5,725 nucleotides of DNA from NCBI GenBank assembly GCA_003232855.1, contig QIKC01000007.1, forward strand, positions 1 to 5,725, written 5' to 3'. The position numbers and the translations under genes are program-made. This document shows, one piece after another, positions 5,715 to 5,725 of this stretch (positions are counted from its first letter, which is position 1; each line of letters begins with the position of its first letter). Origin of the DNA: Verrucomicrobiales bacterium. GTDB lineage: Bacteria > Verrucomicrobiota > Verrucomicrobiia > Verrucomicrobiales > DEV007. The notes under the pieces were generated by a model, which saw only the letters and a list, made by a program, of their open reading frames with translations, searched no databases and was not told where the DNA came from.

Positions 5715-5725
5715 GAAATGTTCAA

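Overview
This window most likely comes from a member of the Verrucomicrobiota, probably near the Opitutae. The main reason is the reverse-strand transposase-like gene at 2527-3558. It has the roughly 340-residue layout of a RAYT-like Y1 protein that I associate with that group from memory. High-GC, C-ending codons and start codons mostly without a clear Shine-Dalgarno sequence fit this, but the assignment is an inference.

The window is a patchwork with two parts. At the right end, on the reverse strand, is an intact housekeeping gene, sucB/odhB (4299-5714). It encodes the E2 succinyltransferase of the 2-oxoglutarate dehydrogenase complex, with a lipoyl domain, a peripheral-subunit-binding domain and a catalytic domain. 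Its promoter and any upstream sucA lie outside the window.

Everything left of about 4240 looks like the scar of a defence or accessory island. Positions 155-289 encode the first 45 residues of a type I restriction HsdR subunit, after which the homology stops. A 58-69 residue unknown ORF follows (252/285-461), then, 9 bases later, an apparently intact 554-residue protein (471-2135). That protein has an AlbA_2/Schlafen-like domain, a GHKL-like ATPase region and a C-terminal winged-helix-like tail, a type often found inside type I restriction loci. Further right, 3786-4184 is the 3' end of a Fic-family gene without its catalytic part or a start codon. HsdR, AlbA_2 and Fic proteins are common companions in restriction-modification islands, so these pieces probably derive from one decayed island.

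The RAYT-like gene sits between the AlbA_2 gene and the Fic remnant. It is bracketed by two direct copies of a 21-bp REP-like sequence (2388-2408 and 4219-4239), has a stem-loop across its stop codon, and is preceded on its own strand by a 49-codon ORF of unknown function. Between the AlbA_2 gene and the transposase are five tandem copies of a 10-bp unit (2204-2253) and a short ORF (2270-2434) whose 3' end is formed by one REP-like copy. No rRNA, tRNA or CRISPR array was seen. I do not see a complete new multi-gene system. The most interesting parts are the surviving AlbA_2-GHKL gene in a decayed restriction locus and the RAYT with its candidate cognate repeats and small partner ORF.
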